Below, one piece after another: positions 9,623 to 17,238 of a stretch of 64,000 bases of DNA (the first letter of the stretch is position 1; every line of letters begins with the position of its first letter). This stretch comes from Syntrophaceae bacterium UBA2280. Its GTDB lineage: Bacteria > Desulfobacterota > Syntrophia > Syntrophales > Smithellaceae. The notes below the pieces were generated by a model. The model searched no databases and was not told the origin of the DNA. It saw only the letters and a program-made list of their open reading frames with translations. The translations under genes and the position numbers were made by a program. The stretch spans positions 35,341 through 99,340 of the forward strand of contig DDWS01000013.1 in assembly GCA_002347685.1 (NCBI GenBank). The letters run 5' to 3'.

Positions 9623-9732
9623 ATAGCCCATAGCCTGCGCGTGAAGCGCGCCTACAGCTCCGCCCTCTGGGTTACATCCGAGGGCAACCATTTTTGGCTC
9701 AGAGATCAATCATCTGTTTGAGGGCGGCTGCC

Positions 9733-10530
9733 TTAGCGCCATTTCGCGCTTTGCGCCGTCCAGTATTCTTTAAAAGTCAGAACCCGGTCTTTTTGATCGC
9801 TGTCAAAAAGAAACGGTTCAACATCGTTTGCCAAAAATTCAAAATCCAGTTCTTCAAGCCTTTGATCAAACTCTTTCAGAAATTCCGTCCGTTCGAGATG
9901 GATAATTCCGGCAATATAACTCAAATCCGGGCCGGTAAGGCCCAGCAGGTAAGACACATCAAACAGGTCGCGGCCTTTTTCCCGCTTGCGTCCCAAAACC
10001 GTCAGCATTTTTTGAGACAGCAAGACGGCGCTCGGCGCGGCATAAATTCGCCGATAAAGAGAGAACCGGTTGAGGACGAATGTCTGAGGTGCATAGTTTT
10101 TTTCTTTGGTTTCCGTGTCGATCCGAATCAGTATTTTTCGGGAAGCCAGAGGGCTAATGCCGGCCTGATGCAAAATATCAGGGAATTTGATGTAACAATG
10201 GTAAGCGCCTTTTTCGACGAAACGATACTCGATGCCAAAGCCTTTGTAGGACATATCTTTGCAAGCCGCCGTCAGAAGCGCTTCGAATTGATCAAAGGAC
10301 AAACTGAAATTGTCAAAGTCCAGCTCCTCGGAAAAGCGCGGGCTTGAATACAAAACACGAATGGCTGTGCCGCCGACAAAAGCCAAATCCGCCGACGCCT
10401 TGTGTTTGAAGATGGAATCCAGAAGTTCGTGCTGCAAGTATTCCACCAGGATTCCCTGCGGATTTCTTTGCATCAGGGCCGGCGGAAAGAGCACGGCAAG
10501 CTGCTCTAGGGTAAGCATCGCATCGCCCAC
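9733..10530 (-). CDS. abiEii: AbiEii-type nucleotidyltransferase toxin (type IV TA)
   Basis: 265 aa with the DNA-polymerase-beta-like nucleotidyltransferase motif GGTAIR (53-58) followed by SEELDF (67-72), the G-S/D-x-D pair of AbiEii/DUF1814 toxins. Near 184-195 the KGRDLFDVSYLL helix matches the family's conserved KxRDxxD region. Such toxins modify RNA (tRNA nucleotidyl transfer is known for homologues) and mediate growth arrest or phage abortive infection. The start lies inside the end of the AbiEi gene (25-nt overlap), the usual antitoxin-first order. An alternative start is ATG at 10518. Confidence 0.87.
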   Translation of the reverse strand: MGDAMLTLEQLAVLFPPALMQRNPQGILVEYLQHELLDSIFKHKASADLAFVGGTAIRVLYSSPRFSEELDFDNFSLSFDQFEALLTAACKDMSYKGFGIEYRFVEKGAYHCYIKFPDILHQAGISPLASRKILIRIDTETKEKNYAPQTFVLNRFSLYRRIYAAPSAVLLSQKMLTVLGRKREKGRDLFDVSYLLGLTGPDLSYIAGIIHLERTEFLKEFDQRLEELDFEFLANDVEPFLFDSDQKDRVLTFKEYWTAQSAKWR

Positions 10531-11105
10531 CTTTCGAGTTTTTTCCCGCCGAAAGCGGCGATGTAGTTTTGCATTTTCTTCGCGTCGATTTTTTCTTCCA
10601 TGACGTCGGTGTTGAAGCGAATGTTTTCGAAATCATCATCACTGTTGATGTTGGCCAGGTTCAGATAGAGATAATCCAGAATCGCCTTTTCCGGTTCAGC
10701 CATCAGGATATGTCCATGCCGGGTTTTGATTTGCGTGTAGCCCCAGAAAAGCGCAGGCTTGATATGCCGGTAAAGAAAAGCGCCGAATGCGTTTTTATAT
10801 TTCCGGTTGATCCGCGGGGTCACACTGACATACGCATAAACCATTTCCGGAATGAGGCCATACCAGGCCAAGGCGCTCTCCAGGCTCAGATAACTGGGTT
10901 CGTACAGAAATGTCGCAAGCTCTTCGGCCCGGATGCGCTCTTTTTCCCGCGCGAAAGCATAAGCGCCGTTTTTCAAGCGCAGCAGATATCCCTTTTTTGT
11001 CCAAAGACTGAGCTGGTAATGAAAGGGCCTTCCCCCCGAAAGCAAGGGATCGCCGACGAAAAAGTATGGTTTCTGGACATTATTTTGTAAATCTTCGTAT
11101 TTCAT
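10506..11105 (-). CDS. abiEi: AbiEi-type antitoxin / transcriptional regulator
   Basis: 199 aa. The N-terminal 60 residues look like the winged-helix antitoxin domain (LSLWTKKGYLLRLKNGAY), followed by PSYLSLESALAWYGLIPE, highly typical of AbiEi-family proteins. These bind inverted repeats in their own promoter and neutralise AbiEii without forming a stable complex with it (type IV). It is the first gene of a two-gene operon with its own candidate promoter at 11112-11140. The pair is the only defence-like module in the window and is bracketed by direct repeats. Confidence 0.83.
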   Translation of the reverse strand: MKYEDLQNNVQKPYFFVGDPLLSGGRPFHYQLSLWTKKGYLLRLKNGAYAFAREKERIRAEELATFLYEPSYLSLESALAWYGLIPEMVYAYVSVTPRINRKYKNAFGAFLYRHIKPALFWGYTQIKTRHGHILMAEPEKAILDYLYLNLANINSDDDFENIRFNTDVMEEKIDAKKMQNYIAAFGGKKLERWAMRCLP

Positions 11106-11111
11106 TTTGTT

Positions 11112-11140
11112 ATCATATTTAATAAGATAATGAAATGCAA
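11112..11140 (-). promoter_or_regulatory. Candidate promoter and operator of the AbiE operon
   Basis: On the minus strand TTGCAT (11135-11140) and TATGAT (11112-11117) are separated by exactly 17 nt. The -10 is a good match and the -35 is weak. The ATG follows only 6 nt after the -10, so the message would start at or very near the start codon (leaderless). TTATC/GATAA inverted arms at 11110-11114 and 11126-11130 overlap the promoter and could be an AbiEi autorepression site. Confidence 0.42.
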
Positions 11141-11203
11141 CGCGAAATATTGAATCTCTGCTTGCTTTTTTGAGGCATCATTAACCTCGCAAATGAGATG
11201 CTT

Positions 11204-11267
11204 CGTCATTTAGAAGGCGTCCTGACGACTGAGAAATCTAAGATTTCTCCCTTCGGTCGAAATGACA
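11204..11267. repeat. Palindromic interspersed element, copy 2
   Basis: The inner stem is perfect: GAGAAATCT and AGATTTCTC around a single A (11231-11249). The outer right arm TCGAAATGACA lies at 11257-11267, and the left arm at 11205-11214 has one mismatch. Same family as 9484-9548 and 15709-15772. Confidence 0.78.
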
Positions 11268-11333
11268 GGACTTGATCGAAACAACATGACCTCTGATCTC
11301 TGACTTCTGATATCTGACTCCTCACGCTTCGCC
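11205..11333 (+). repeat. Direct repeat B flanking the AbiE pair
   Basis: Second copy of the 9485-9622 segment in the same orientation, slightly shorter in the CTCTGA tract. It covers most of the gap between the AbiEi gene and the 11399 gene, which holds no coding frame. Confidence 0.75.
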
Positions 11334-11398
11334 TATCGCCTGCCGGTATTTTTTTGAAAATATTTCAAGAATTTGATCACCGGCAAATCATATGCTTG

Positions 11399-12199
11399 CT
11401 ATCTGTGCAGCGCGTTGTAGAGGATTTTCCTGAGGGGCAGTTTAAAGCGCATGATGTATTCGTATTTCCAGCGCCACTCGACGCGTCTCGTTTTAGTGAC
11501 ATCAGCAAGGCCTTCTTTTTGCAGAAAACAAACGCCGTCGATGGACCATAGACCCTTCCTCACAGAATTGACGACCTTGAGCATGCTATTGTCATCACCG
11601 CAGGGGATAACGCTGTAGATAGGGCCACTGATTGAATCTGAGCGCAAAGACCCGGCGATTTCGAAATCCCATGCCGACTCACCATCGCGAAGAAGCCCCA
11701 GCAGGGTATCTTTTCTCCAAAGGCCGACGGTGAGCCCCGCGCGATATCGGGCCTTTTTGGGGACCAGGCCTACACCCGGCAGATCAGCAACCGGATGCCT
11801 CGCCGCCGCCAGAGAAATGAGCGAGCCAGGACCCGTCCAAAGGCGGACATGGACTGCCTTTTGCTCTTGAGCCCACTTGATTAAATGATTGAGGTCTTTC
11901 GTATTGACGCGGGCCTTCAATAGCAAATCTTCCAACCAGACAATAACCCATTGATGAGGGATCTGTTTAAGAAAGCCTGCCAGACTTGCGCTGTAATCCG
12001 AATTTATATCAGAGGACAGCCTTCCCACACGGGGGTCATCGTATGCCTTCTTGTTCGAACCCAGATAGACTCGATAAGGGCAATCCGGCCAGTATTTAAA
12101 AAGGCAACCAAAGAAAGGCATCCATAAATCCTCGTAACCGTCCCACGAGGGGACCAGTATACATGTGTCACCTGTCGTGAATTGTTCCTTTGGATTCAT
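11399..12199 (-). CDS. Uncharacterised protein, possible glycosyltransferase
   Basis: The ORF can be opened at 12256, but ATG at 12199 (MNPKEQFT) falls just after the upstream stop at 12207 and is preferred, giving 266 aa. The N-terminus ILVPSWDGYEDLW...YRVYLGSN looks like a Rossmann/GT-A first strand, and VIVWLEDLLL near residue 85 would be the acidic strand end. No exact family is recognised. Position between a methyltransferase and transferases suggests a sugar-modifying role; this is inference only. Confidence 0.5.
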   Translation of the reverse strand: MNPKEQFTTGDTCILVPSWDGYEDLWMPFFGCLFKYWPDCPYRVYLGSNKKAYDDPRVGRLSSDINSDYSASLAGFLKQIPHQWVIVWLEDLLLKARVNTKDLNHLIKWAQEQKAVHVRLWTGPGSLISLAAARHPVADLPGVGLVPKKARYRAGLTVGLWRKDTLLGLLRDGESAWDFEIAGSLRSDSISGPIYSVIPCGDDNSMLKVVNSVRKGLWSIDGVCFLQKEGLADVTKTRRVEWRWKYEYIMRFKLPLRKILYNALHR

Positions 12200-12206
12200 C
12201 CCCCGG

Positions 12207-12935
12207 TTATTGTTCATAGGACTCATCGGCGACGACAGCAATGCTGTTCGTTGCAAAACTGGAATATCGAGACAGTGGATACAGAAGAAGCCTCAGCATC
12301 ATCTTTAAGAAGTTCGCATGAAATTGAATGGCTTTTAATACGATTATCCCCGGCAGCCCCCTCGAACACAGGCTGTTAGATGACAGGATATCGTCTTTAT
12401 ACGAAAGCAGCGCCATTCCACTCTCGCGGCAAAGTACCTCAAGCTTTAATCGCGTCAACGTCGTCACATGGGTAAAATCGCCATTTTGCGCAGCCAGGCC
12501 GAAAGGCGACGTTCCTTCAGGAAACTTTAAAATCATCCGGCCCTTTTTACTTAAATGCCCCTTTACCCATGCAAACAGTGAATGCAGCTCACTTCCTGTC
12601 ATGTGTTCTGCCACATCAAAAGCGATGATAAAATCGAAAGCATCTTTCTGCAGCTCGTCTATCTCCCACACTTGGCCGCATTATGCTTTGTAGCCGGATG
12701 TCCTGGCTCTTTCCACGAGATGCTCATTGACTTCCACGCCGGATATATCATGGCCCGTCTGCCTTAGATAGCCCAGCAATGAGCCGTTACCGAAACCGAT
12801 TTCCAATATTCTGCACCGGTCGGATAATCGCTTGTCATGAAATATCCGACTGTAATAATAGAGGAGACCGGGGCTCACCTTACCAAAATGATCTATATTC
12901 CAGTTCTTCCATTGAATATAACTATGATCACTCAT
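12207..12935 (-). pseudogene. SAM methyltransferase interrupted by one in-frame TAA
   Basis: The first 84 codons (from 12935) encode a complete SAM-binding start, LEIGFGNGSLLG, ending GYKA. A TAA at 12681-12683 follows, and the same frame then continues without any shift (CGQVWEID...) for another 154 codons through FDFIIAFDVAEHM and a KGRMILKFPEG segment, the expected second half of a methyltransferase. One nonsense change in a Tyr-like codon position, a sequencing error, or readthrough would all explain it. If intact the protein would be about 242 aa. Confidence 0.75.
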
Positions 12936-13288
12936 TCAGGATGTACTCCCATAAACGTGGTTAAAATGGATTAAAACGATTGGCTTTCCAGTCGGTCGAA
13001 ATGACAAAGGCGGCCTGTTGCTAATGGATGGTGGATGGTTAGAAGGACAGTTTAAAGTTTCACGTTTCACGTTTCATGTTTAAAGTGTTTCGGCGTCCAG
13101 CCGTCAGGTCAACGCTGCTGTGTCATTAGGGCTGTAGGCTTTTAGGCTGTAGACTGTTAGGTGTTAAACCGCCTCTCGTCCGGCTATGCGGTGCTTCGCC
13201 TTGAACCTTGATCCTTGACCTATGAGCTATGAGCTGAGAACCTCCTGACTTCTGCCCTCTGACCTCTGAGTCCTTACGCTTCACACAT
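12936..13288. repeat. Intergenic region dominated by the left inverted-repeat arm
   Basis: No coding frame supported. Most of it is the arm at 12994-13284, whose inner end lies only a few bases from the stop of the YjbH-type gene. The remaining 50 or so bases next to the methyltransferase start show no obvious promoter. Confidence 0.7.
12994..13284 (+). repeat. Long inverted repeat, left arm
   Basis: Read forward, this arm runs GGTCGAAATGACA, then GCGTCCAGCCGTCAGGTCAA, GCCTCTCGTCCGGCTATGCG and CTGAGAACCTCCTGACTTCT. The reverse complement of 15427-15721 contains the same blocks in the same order with scattered mismatches and small indels. The arms enclose the YjbH-type gene. Confidence 0.85.
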
Positions 13289-15343
13289 TTACTCCATCCT
13301 CATGCTGTCCTTCTTCAGGTGAAGATCGGTGTTGCGGCCGATGAAGTTAAACAGCGACGTCCGGTGCCTGACGTCCTGCGCGACGTCGCGGGTCCAGGGT
13401 GAAATGGAATAGTCGTAGACGGTTCGGGAATCCCGCCCCAGAAACATGCGCAGCGGAATGGAAACAGAAATGCCCTTGTCGGAATAACCCCGGTTGTAGG
13501 GGTCGGTAAAGCCGGTGGTGTCGGTAAAGCTCCACCAGGCGGAAAGCACGACACCGTTTAAGAATTTCGATACGGTCACCCGCGCGCCCTTGTCTCCGGC
13601 CAGAAACTTGCCCGCTTTCACGTCGAGAGCCATTTCGAGTTCCGGCAGGTTCAGGCGGGCATTGATAAACTGGGTGTCGTAATAATCGTTCCAATCGCTG
13701 TTGTTGAGTTTCAAGGGGTTGGCCGTGTCACGCTTTTTCACAAGCGATCCGCTGACGCCCGCCAGAAAGCGCCCTCCCGCAAGCGGCATGGCCACTTCCG
13801 CGTCCAGCCCCGCATACATCGGCTCCAGAAAACCGATGCCCAGCCTGCCGTGAATCTGGTATTTCGTTTTGACAATCTGTTCGAACATCAACCCGCTGAG
13901 CACGGCATTTTTCTCCATGTAGGAGATAAAATCCGACCGCACGGGAATGGACAAAGGCTCATTTTCAGAGGAAATGTTGTTGATCGGATAGCCCTCAGCC
14001 CCGACAATAAAGGAACCGCCGGCCCATGGCCTGAAGGCCGCCCAGCCGGACACGCCCGCGCGGACCTTGAAAAACCCCGACGGATCATTGACAAATGGCT
14101 GGATTTCGGGTTTGAGGCCGAAGTGGAAGTATTTCCGGTACTGCAGATGCGTGGCCGGCGCTTTGTAAATATCCAGGGTCATTTCGGTGAGCGTCAGGTA
14201 GTCGCGAAGCTTGATCTCTTCGTCCAGATAGTAACGCAAATCCCGCTTTTGTGTGGCAAACATCAATACCGGGATGCCCCGGTGTTTCAAAATGATGTTG
14301 ATCCTGCCCGTCTGAAGGGGCAATAGCTTGTCGAATGTTTCCAGTATCGCTCCGACGGCGTTCGCACTGTAGTAGTAGCGGTCGTTTTCGCCGACAATCC
14401 ACAGGTCGTCGCCTTCACGCGCCACACCGATATCGGTAAAACCGCTTTCCGACAGGGCACGGGCAATCCGTTCATCCTCCGGCGCCTGCCGGTACAGGGG
14501 CTTTTCTATGTATGGCGGATCGTAAATGGGCAAAAAAGGCTTCGCGATATTGAAGGCCATCGAGAAGGCGATGCCGATCTGGTTGCCGCGCTGGTAGCTC
14601 AGATCGATTTCGGCCCATTCCACAGGCCTGATCCTCGCGCCGATGTTGATCCGCGACGAGATGCCGTCTGTGAAATATTTCGGCTGCGCGGGATCCCGGG
14701 TATGAATGTCATAGCGGATGGGATTGTACTCGACCATCAGCGAAAATTTGGAAGACGGTGAAAATTCGATCCCGCCGAAGATCTGCGCGTCGGACCAGAA
14801 CTTCTTTGGATCCTGAATCATCTCGACGCGAAATTCACCGTCGGGAAGCTGCTCCTTGCCGAAACGGCCATTGCCGACGCCGATGGTGAAATCAAAAGGA
14901 TAGATCTGCTTGCTTGCGACCAGATACTGACCGCCATAGACCCTGGTACCGTGAGGGTCCATGATGCCCACCGCGATAGCGGGCCAGTATTTGCCCTCGG
15001 GCAGAACCCTGTATTTGATGTCAATAGCTTTGTCTTTGTAATTGCCGTAATCTTTCCAGCGAGGGTCATCGGGGTTGGATGTGCCCATCACTTCCGTGAC
15101 GCGCCCGCCGATTTCGAGGCCCGGCAGCGGACTGACCACGCCGTAGTAGTAACGGTAGGGCTCGACCTGCGACGCGCCGAAACGGTATTTGCCATATTCC
15201 AGCACGCGGGCGTTGGGCGTTTCCATGAGCCCCGTCGCGCCCCAGTTGGCAGGCCCGTTAAAAGGCGCATCGGCGGCCATAGCCGGGAAGACGAAAAGAA
15301 GAACCGGGAGAAACAGTTTCAGGTTTAAAGTTAGAAGTTTCAA
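13289..15343 (-). CDS. YjbH-type outer-membrane exopolysaccharide protein
   Basis: 684 aa. A signal peptide is clear (hydrophobic 8-22, cleavage likely after PAMA). The mature N-terminus GPANWGATGLMETPNAR is the hallmark of the YjbH/GfcD (DUF940) family. Two beta-rich regions follow, alternating aromatic and polar residues, consistent with a double beta-barrel as proposed for the family. Such proteins sit in the outer membrane and take part in exopolysaccharide secretion or modification. No lipobox Cys is present. The usual YjbE/F/G partners are absent here. The gene is enclosed by about 290-bp inverted repeats. Confidence 0.85.
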   Translation of the reverse strand: MKLLTLNLKLFLPVLLFVFPAMAADAPFNGPANWGATGLMETPNARVLEYGKYRFGASQVEPYRYYYGVVSPLPGLEIGGRVTEVMGTSNPDDPRWKDYGNYKDKAIDIKYRVLPEGKYWPAIAVGIMDPHGTRVYGGQYLVASKQIYPFDFTIGVGNGRFGKEQLPDGEFRVEMIQDPKKFWSDAQIFGGIEFSPSSKFSLMVEYNPIRYDIHTRDPAQPKYFTDGISSRINIGARIRPVEWAEIDLSYQRGNQIGIAFSMAFNIAKPFLPIYDPPYIEKPLYRQAPEDERIARALSESGFTDIGVAREGDDLWIVGENDRYYYSANAVGAILETFDKLLPLQTGRINIILKHRGIPVLMFATQKRDLRYYLDEEIKLRDYLTLTEMTLDIYKAPATHLQYRKYFHFGLKPEIQPFVNDPSGFFKVRAGVSGWAAFRPWAGGSFIVGAEGYPINNISSENEPLSIPVRSDFISYMEKNAVLSGLMFEQIVKTKYQIHGRLGIGFLEPMYAGLDAEVAMPLAGGRFLAGVSGSLVKKRDTANPLKLNNSDWNDYYDTQFINARLNLPELEMALDVKAGKFLAGDKGARVTVSKFLNGVVLSAWWSFTDTTGFTDPYNRGYSDKGISVSIPLRMFLGRDSRTVYDYSISPWTRDVAQDVRHRTSLFNFIGRNTDLHLKKDSMRME

Positions 15344-15426
15344 TGAACAGGACCTGAGGGAAAGTTAAGAGTTTAAAGTTTACAATTTAAGGTTTCAGGT
15401 TTAAAGTTTAAAGGGGTCAGACGTGA

Positions 15427-15721
15427 GACGTGAGGAGTCAGAAGTCAGAGGGCAGAAGTCAGGAGGTTCTCAGCTCATAGCTCGTGACTCATAGTTCAAG
15501 GATCAAGGCGAAGCACCGCATAGCCGGACGAGAGGCGGTTTAACACCTAACAGTCTAAAGCCTACAAGCCTACAGCCTTGAGATCAACCCCCTACAGCCG
15601 TAATGACACAGCAGCGTTGACCTGACGGCTGGACAGCGAAGCACTTTAAACATGGGACTCTAAACTGTCTTTCTAATCATCCACCATGCACTAGTAATAG
15701 GCCCTCCCTGTCATTTCGACC
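15427..15721 (-). repeat. Long inverted repeat, right arm
   Basis: Reverse complement of the arm at 12994-13284, roughly 290 bp with long identical blocks. It begins about 85 bp upstream of the YjbH-type start codon, so the gene and its leader lie wholly between the arms. Confidence 0.85.
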
Positions 15722-15772
15722 GCAGGGAGAAATCTAGGATTTCTCAGTCGTCGAGACTCCTTCGAAATGACA
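15709..15772. repeat. Palindromic interspersed element, copy 3
   Basis: Outer arms TGTCATTTCGA (15709-15719) and TCGAAATGACA (15762-15772) are perfect reverse complements; the inner stem is GAGAAATC (15727-15734) and GATTTCTC (15738-15745). It is in the opposite orientation to the two copies beside the AbiE pair. Confidence 0.8.
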
Positions 15773-16017
15773 CGGCAACGTTTAAATCCCCCTGTATCCC
15801 CCTTTACAAAAGGGGGAGTCCTAAAGGGGAAAGGGACATATGTTGCTAACACCATTTTTACTCCTTACGCCTCGCCTATAGCATCCGGCATTCCCGGGCA
15901 TGCCCGGGCCTACGCCGGACAGGCTGCCGAGGTTCCCTGCCGGACTTCGCACCGCGCCGGCGCTGCTTCGCCTTGCCCCTTTATCCTTGAACTATGAGCT
16001 ATGAGCTAAGAACCTCC

Positions 16018-17238
16018 TCATGCCTTGCGTGACGCGACGGCCATCACTTTTTCTACGGCGCGAACAGTATCGTGCATGTCTACATCCGTCAATGTCGGAT
16101 GCACTAAAAACATCATGCTGGTTTGCCCCAGTTCGCGGGCGACCGGCAACGGCGTGATCGGCCGAAAATCCGTTTTGTCGAAAGCCTTTTCCAGATAGAT
16201 CTCCGGGCAGCTGCCGGAAAAGCACGGAACGCCTTCGGCCGCGACAGCCGATATCACACGGGGCTGATCCCAGTCGCGCGCAAGATAGTCAGGACGCAGA
16301 AATGCGTAATATTTGTAGTATGCGTGATGGATATATTCCGGCGTCTGCATCACGCGCAGGGCGGGTATGTTTAAAAACGCTTTGGTCAGAATATCGGCAT
16401 TTTGCGCACGCTGCGCGAGCCAGCCGTCGAGTTTGGTCAACTGCCTTCGCCCGATTGCCGACTGCATTTCCGTCATCCGCCAGTTGGAACCGAATGATTC
16501 ATGCAGCCAGCGGAAGGAAGCGCCGGGTTTGATCCTGCCCCTATACACGGCATCATAACTCTTGCCGTGATCCTTGATCGACCAGACTTTCGACCAGATA
16601 TCCTTGCTGTTCGTCGTCAGCATACCACCCTCGCCGCCGGTGGTCATGATCTTATCCTGGCAGAAGGAAAAAGTCCCTGTGTCGCCGAAAGACCCCACCG
16701 CTTTGCCTTTATATCTGGCCCCCTGAGCCTGCGCGCAATCTTCAATCACTGCCAGTTTATGTTTTTTCGCCAGCGCCAGAATTTTGTCCATTTCGCAGGG
16801 CCAGCCGGCCAGATGCACCAGGATCAGGGCTTTGGTTTTCGGGGTAATCACTTTTTTAATCGACGCGGCCGTCAGATTCTGACTGGTCTCGTCCACATCA
16901 GCAAACACGGGTTTCGCCCCGCAGGTTACAACGGAGCTGACCGACGCAATGTAGCTGCGCGGCGTCACGATCACTTCATCATCGGCACCGATCCCGCAGG
17001 ATATCAGCGCGGCTTCCAGCGCGACAGTGCCGTTCATCAACGCCACAGCATATTTTACGCCGACGGCATCAGCAAACTCCTTTTCAAACTCGCGCGCCTG
17101 ATCACCGGTCCAGTAATTGACCCTCCCGGTTCGCAACGTTTTGGCAGCCGCGGCAATTTCATCCTCTTCGTAGTGGGGCCAGGGCATGAATGGTTCGGTT
17201 CTGACCGGTTTTCCCCCCTCAATCGCCAATTTGCTCAT
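16018..17238 (-). CDS. DegT/DnrJ/EryC1/StrS-family PLP aminotransferase
   Basis: 406 aa, the normal length for sugar aminotransferases of this family. VIEDCAQAQGA near 165-173 (with the PLP ring-stacking and pyridine-binding positions) and SFCQDKIMTTGEGG-like sequence carrying the Schiff-base Lys at 196 are seen. It would convert a nucleotide keto-sugar to an amino sugar using glutamate. No obvious dedicated keto-sugar-forming dehydratase is adjacent. Its start overlaps the upstream GT4 stop by 4 nt, so it is the last gene of the 24083-16018 transcription unit. Confidence 0.87.
   Translation of the reverse strand: MSKLAIEGGKPVRTEPFMPWPHYEEDEIAAAAKTLRTGRVNYWTGDQAREFEKEFADAVGVKYAVALMNGTVALEAALISCGIGADDEVIVTPRSYIASVSSVVTCGAKPVFADVDETSQNLTAASIKKVITPKTKALILVHLAGWPCEMDKILALAKKHKLAVIEDCAQAQGARYKGKAVGSFGDTGTFSFCQDKIMTTGGEGGMLTTNSKDIWSKVWSIKDHGKSYDAVYRGRIKPGASFRWLHESFGSNWRMTEMQSAIGRRQLTKLDGWLAQRAQNADILTKAFLNIPALRVMQTPEYIHHAYYKYYAFLRPDYLARDWDQPRVISAVAAEGVPCFSGSCPEIYLEKAFDKTDFRPITPLPVARELGQTSMMFLVHPTLTDVDMHDTVRAVEKVMAVASRKA

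Larger units (their letters stand above)
9106..9732. repeat. Repeat-rich intergenic region without a gene
   Basis: No credible coding frame. It holds a half-site TCGAAATGACA (9226-9236), a tract built of CTCTGA/CTTCTGA-like units (about 9571-9610), a palindromic element (9484-9548) and a segment (about 9420-9490) similar to the inverted-repeat arms around the YjbH gene. The tract ends 24 nt before the AbiEii stop codon. Confidence 0.75.
15344..16017. repeat. Repeat-rich intergenic region without a gene
   Basis: Contains the right inverted-repeat arm (15427-15721), the overlapping palindromic element (15709-15772), and near 15960-16018 a further partial copy of the arm motif in the opposite orientation. 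The CCCCCTTTACAAAAGGGGGA stem at about 15799-15818 adds another hairpin. No credible ORF; promoter signals for the YjbH gene must lie here but none stands out. Confidence 0.72.

Noticed and set aside
9458..9709. Minus-strand ORF of 83 codons next to AbiEii
   Set aside because: It is made of the repeat tract itself (Ser/Arg-rich repetition of SEVRDQRSEV type) and is not credible as a gene.
13850..14326. Plus-strand open frame of 158 codons
   Set aside because: It lies antisense to the YjbH-type gene, has no recognisable motif and reflects the high G+C third positions of the real gene. The same holds for the other long plus-strand frames, for example 16501-17241, 17517-18353 and 33138-34142.
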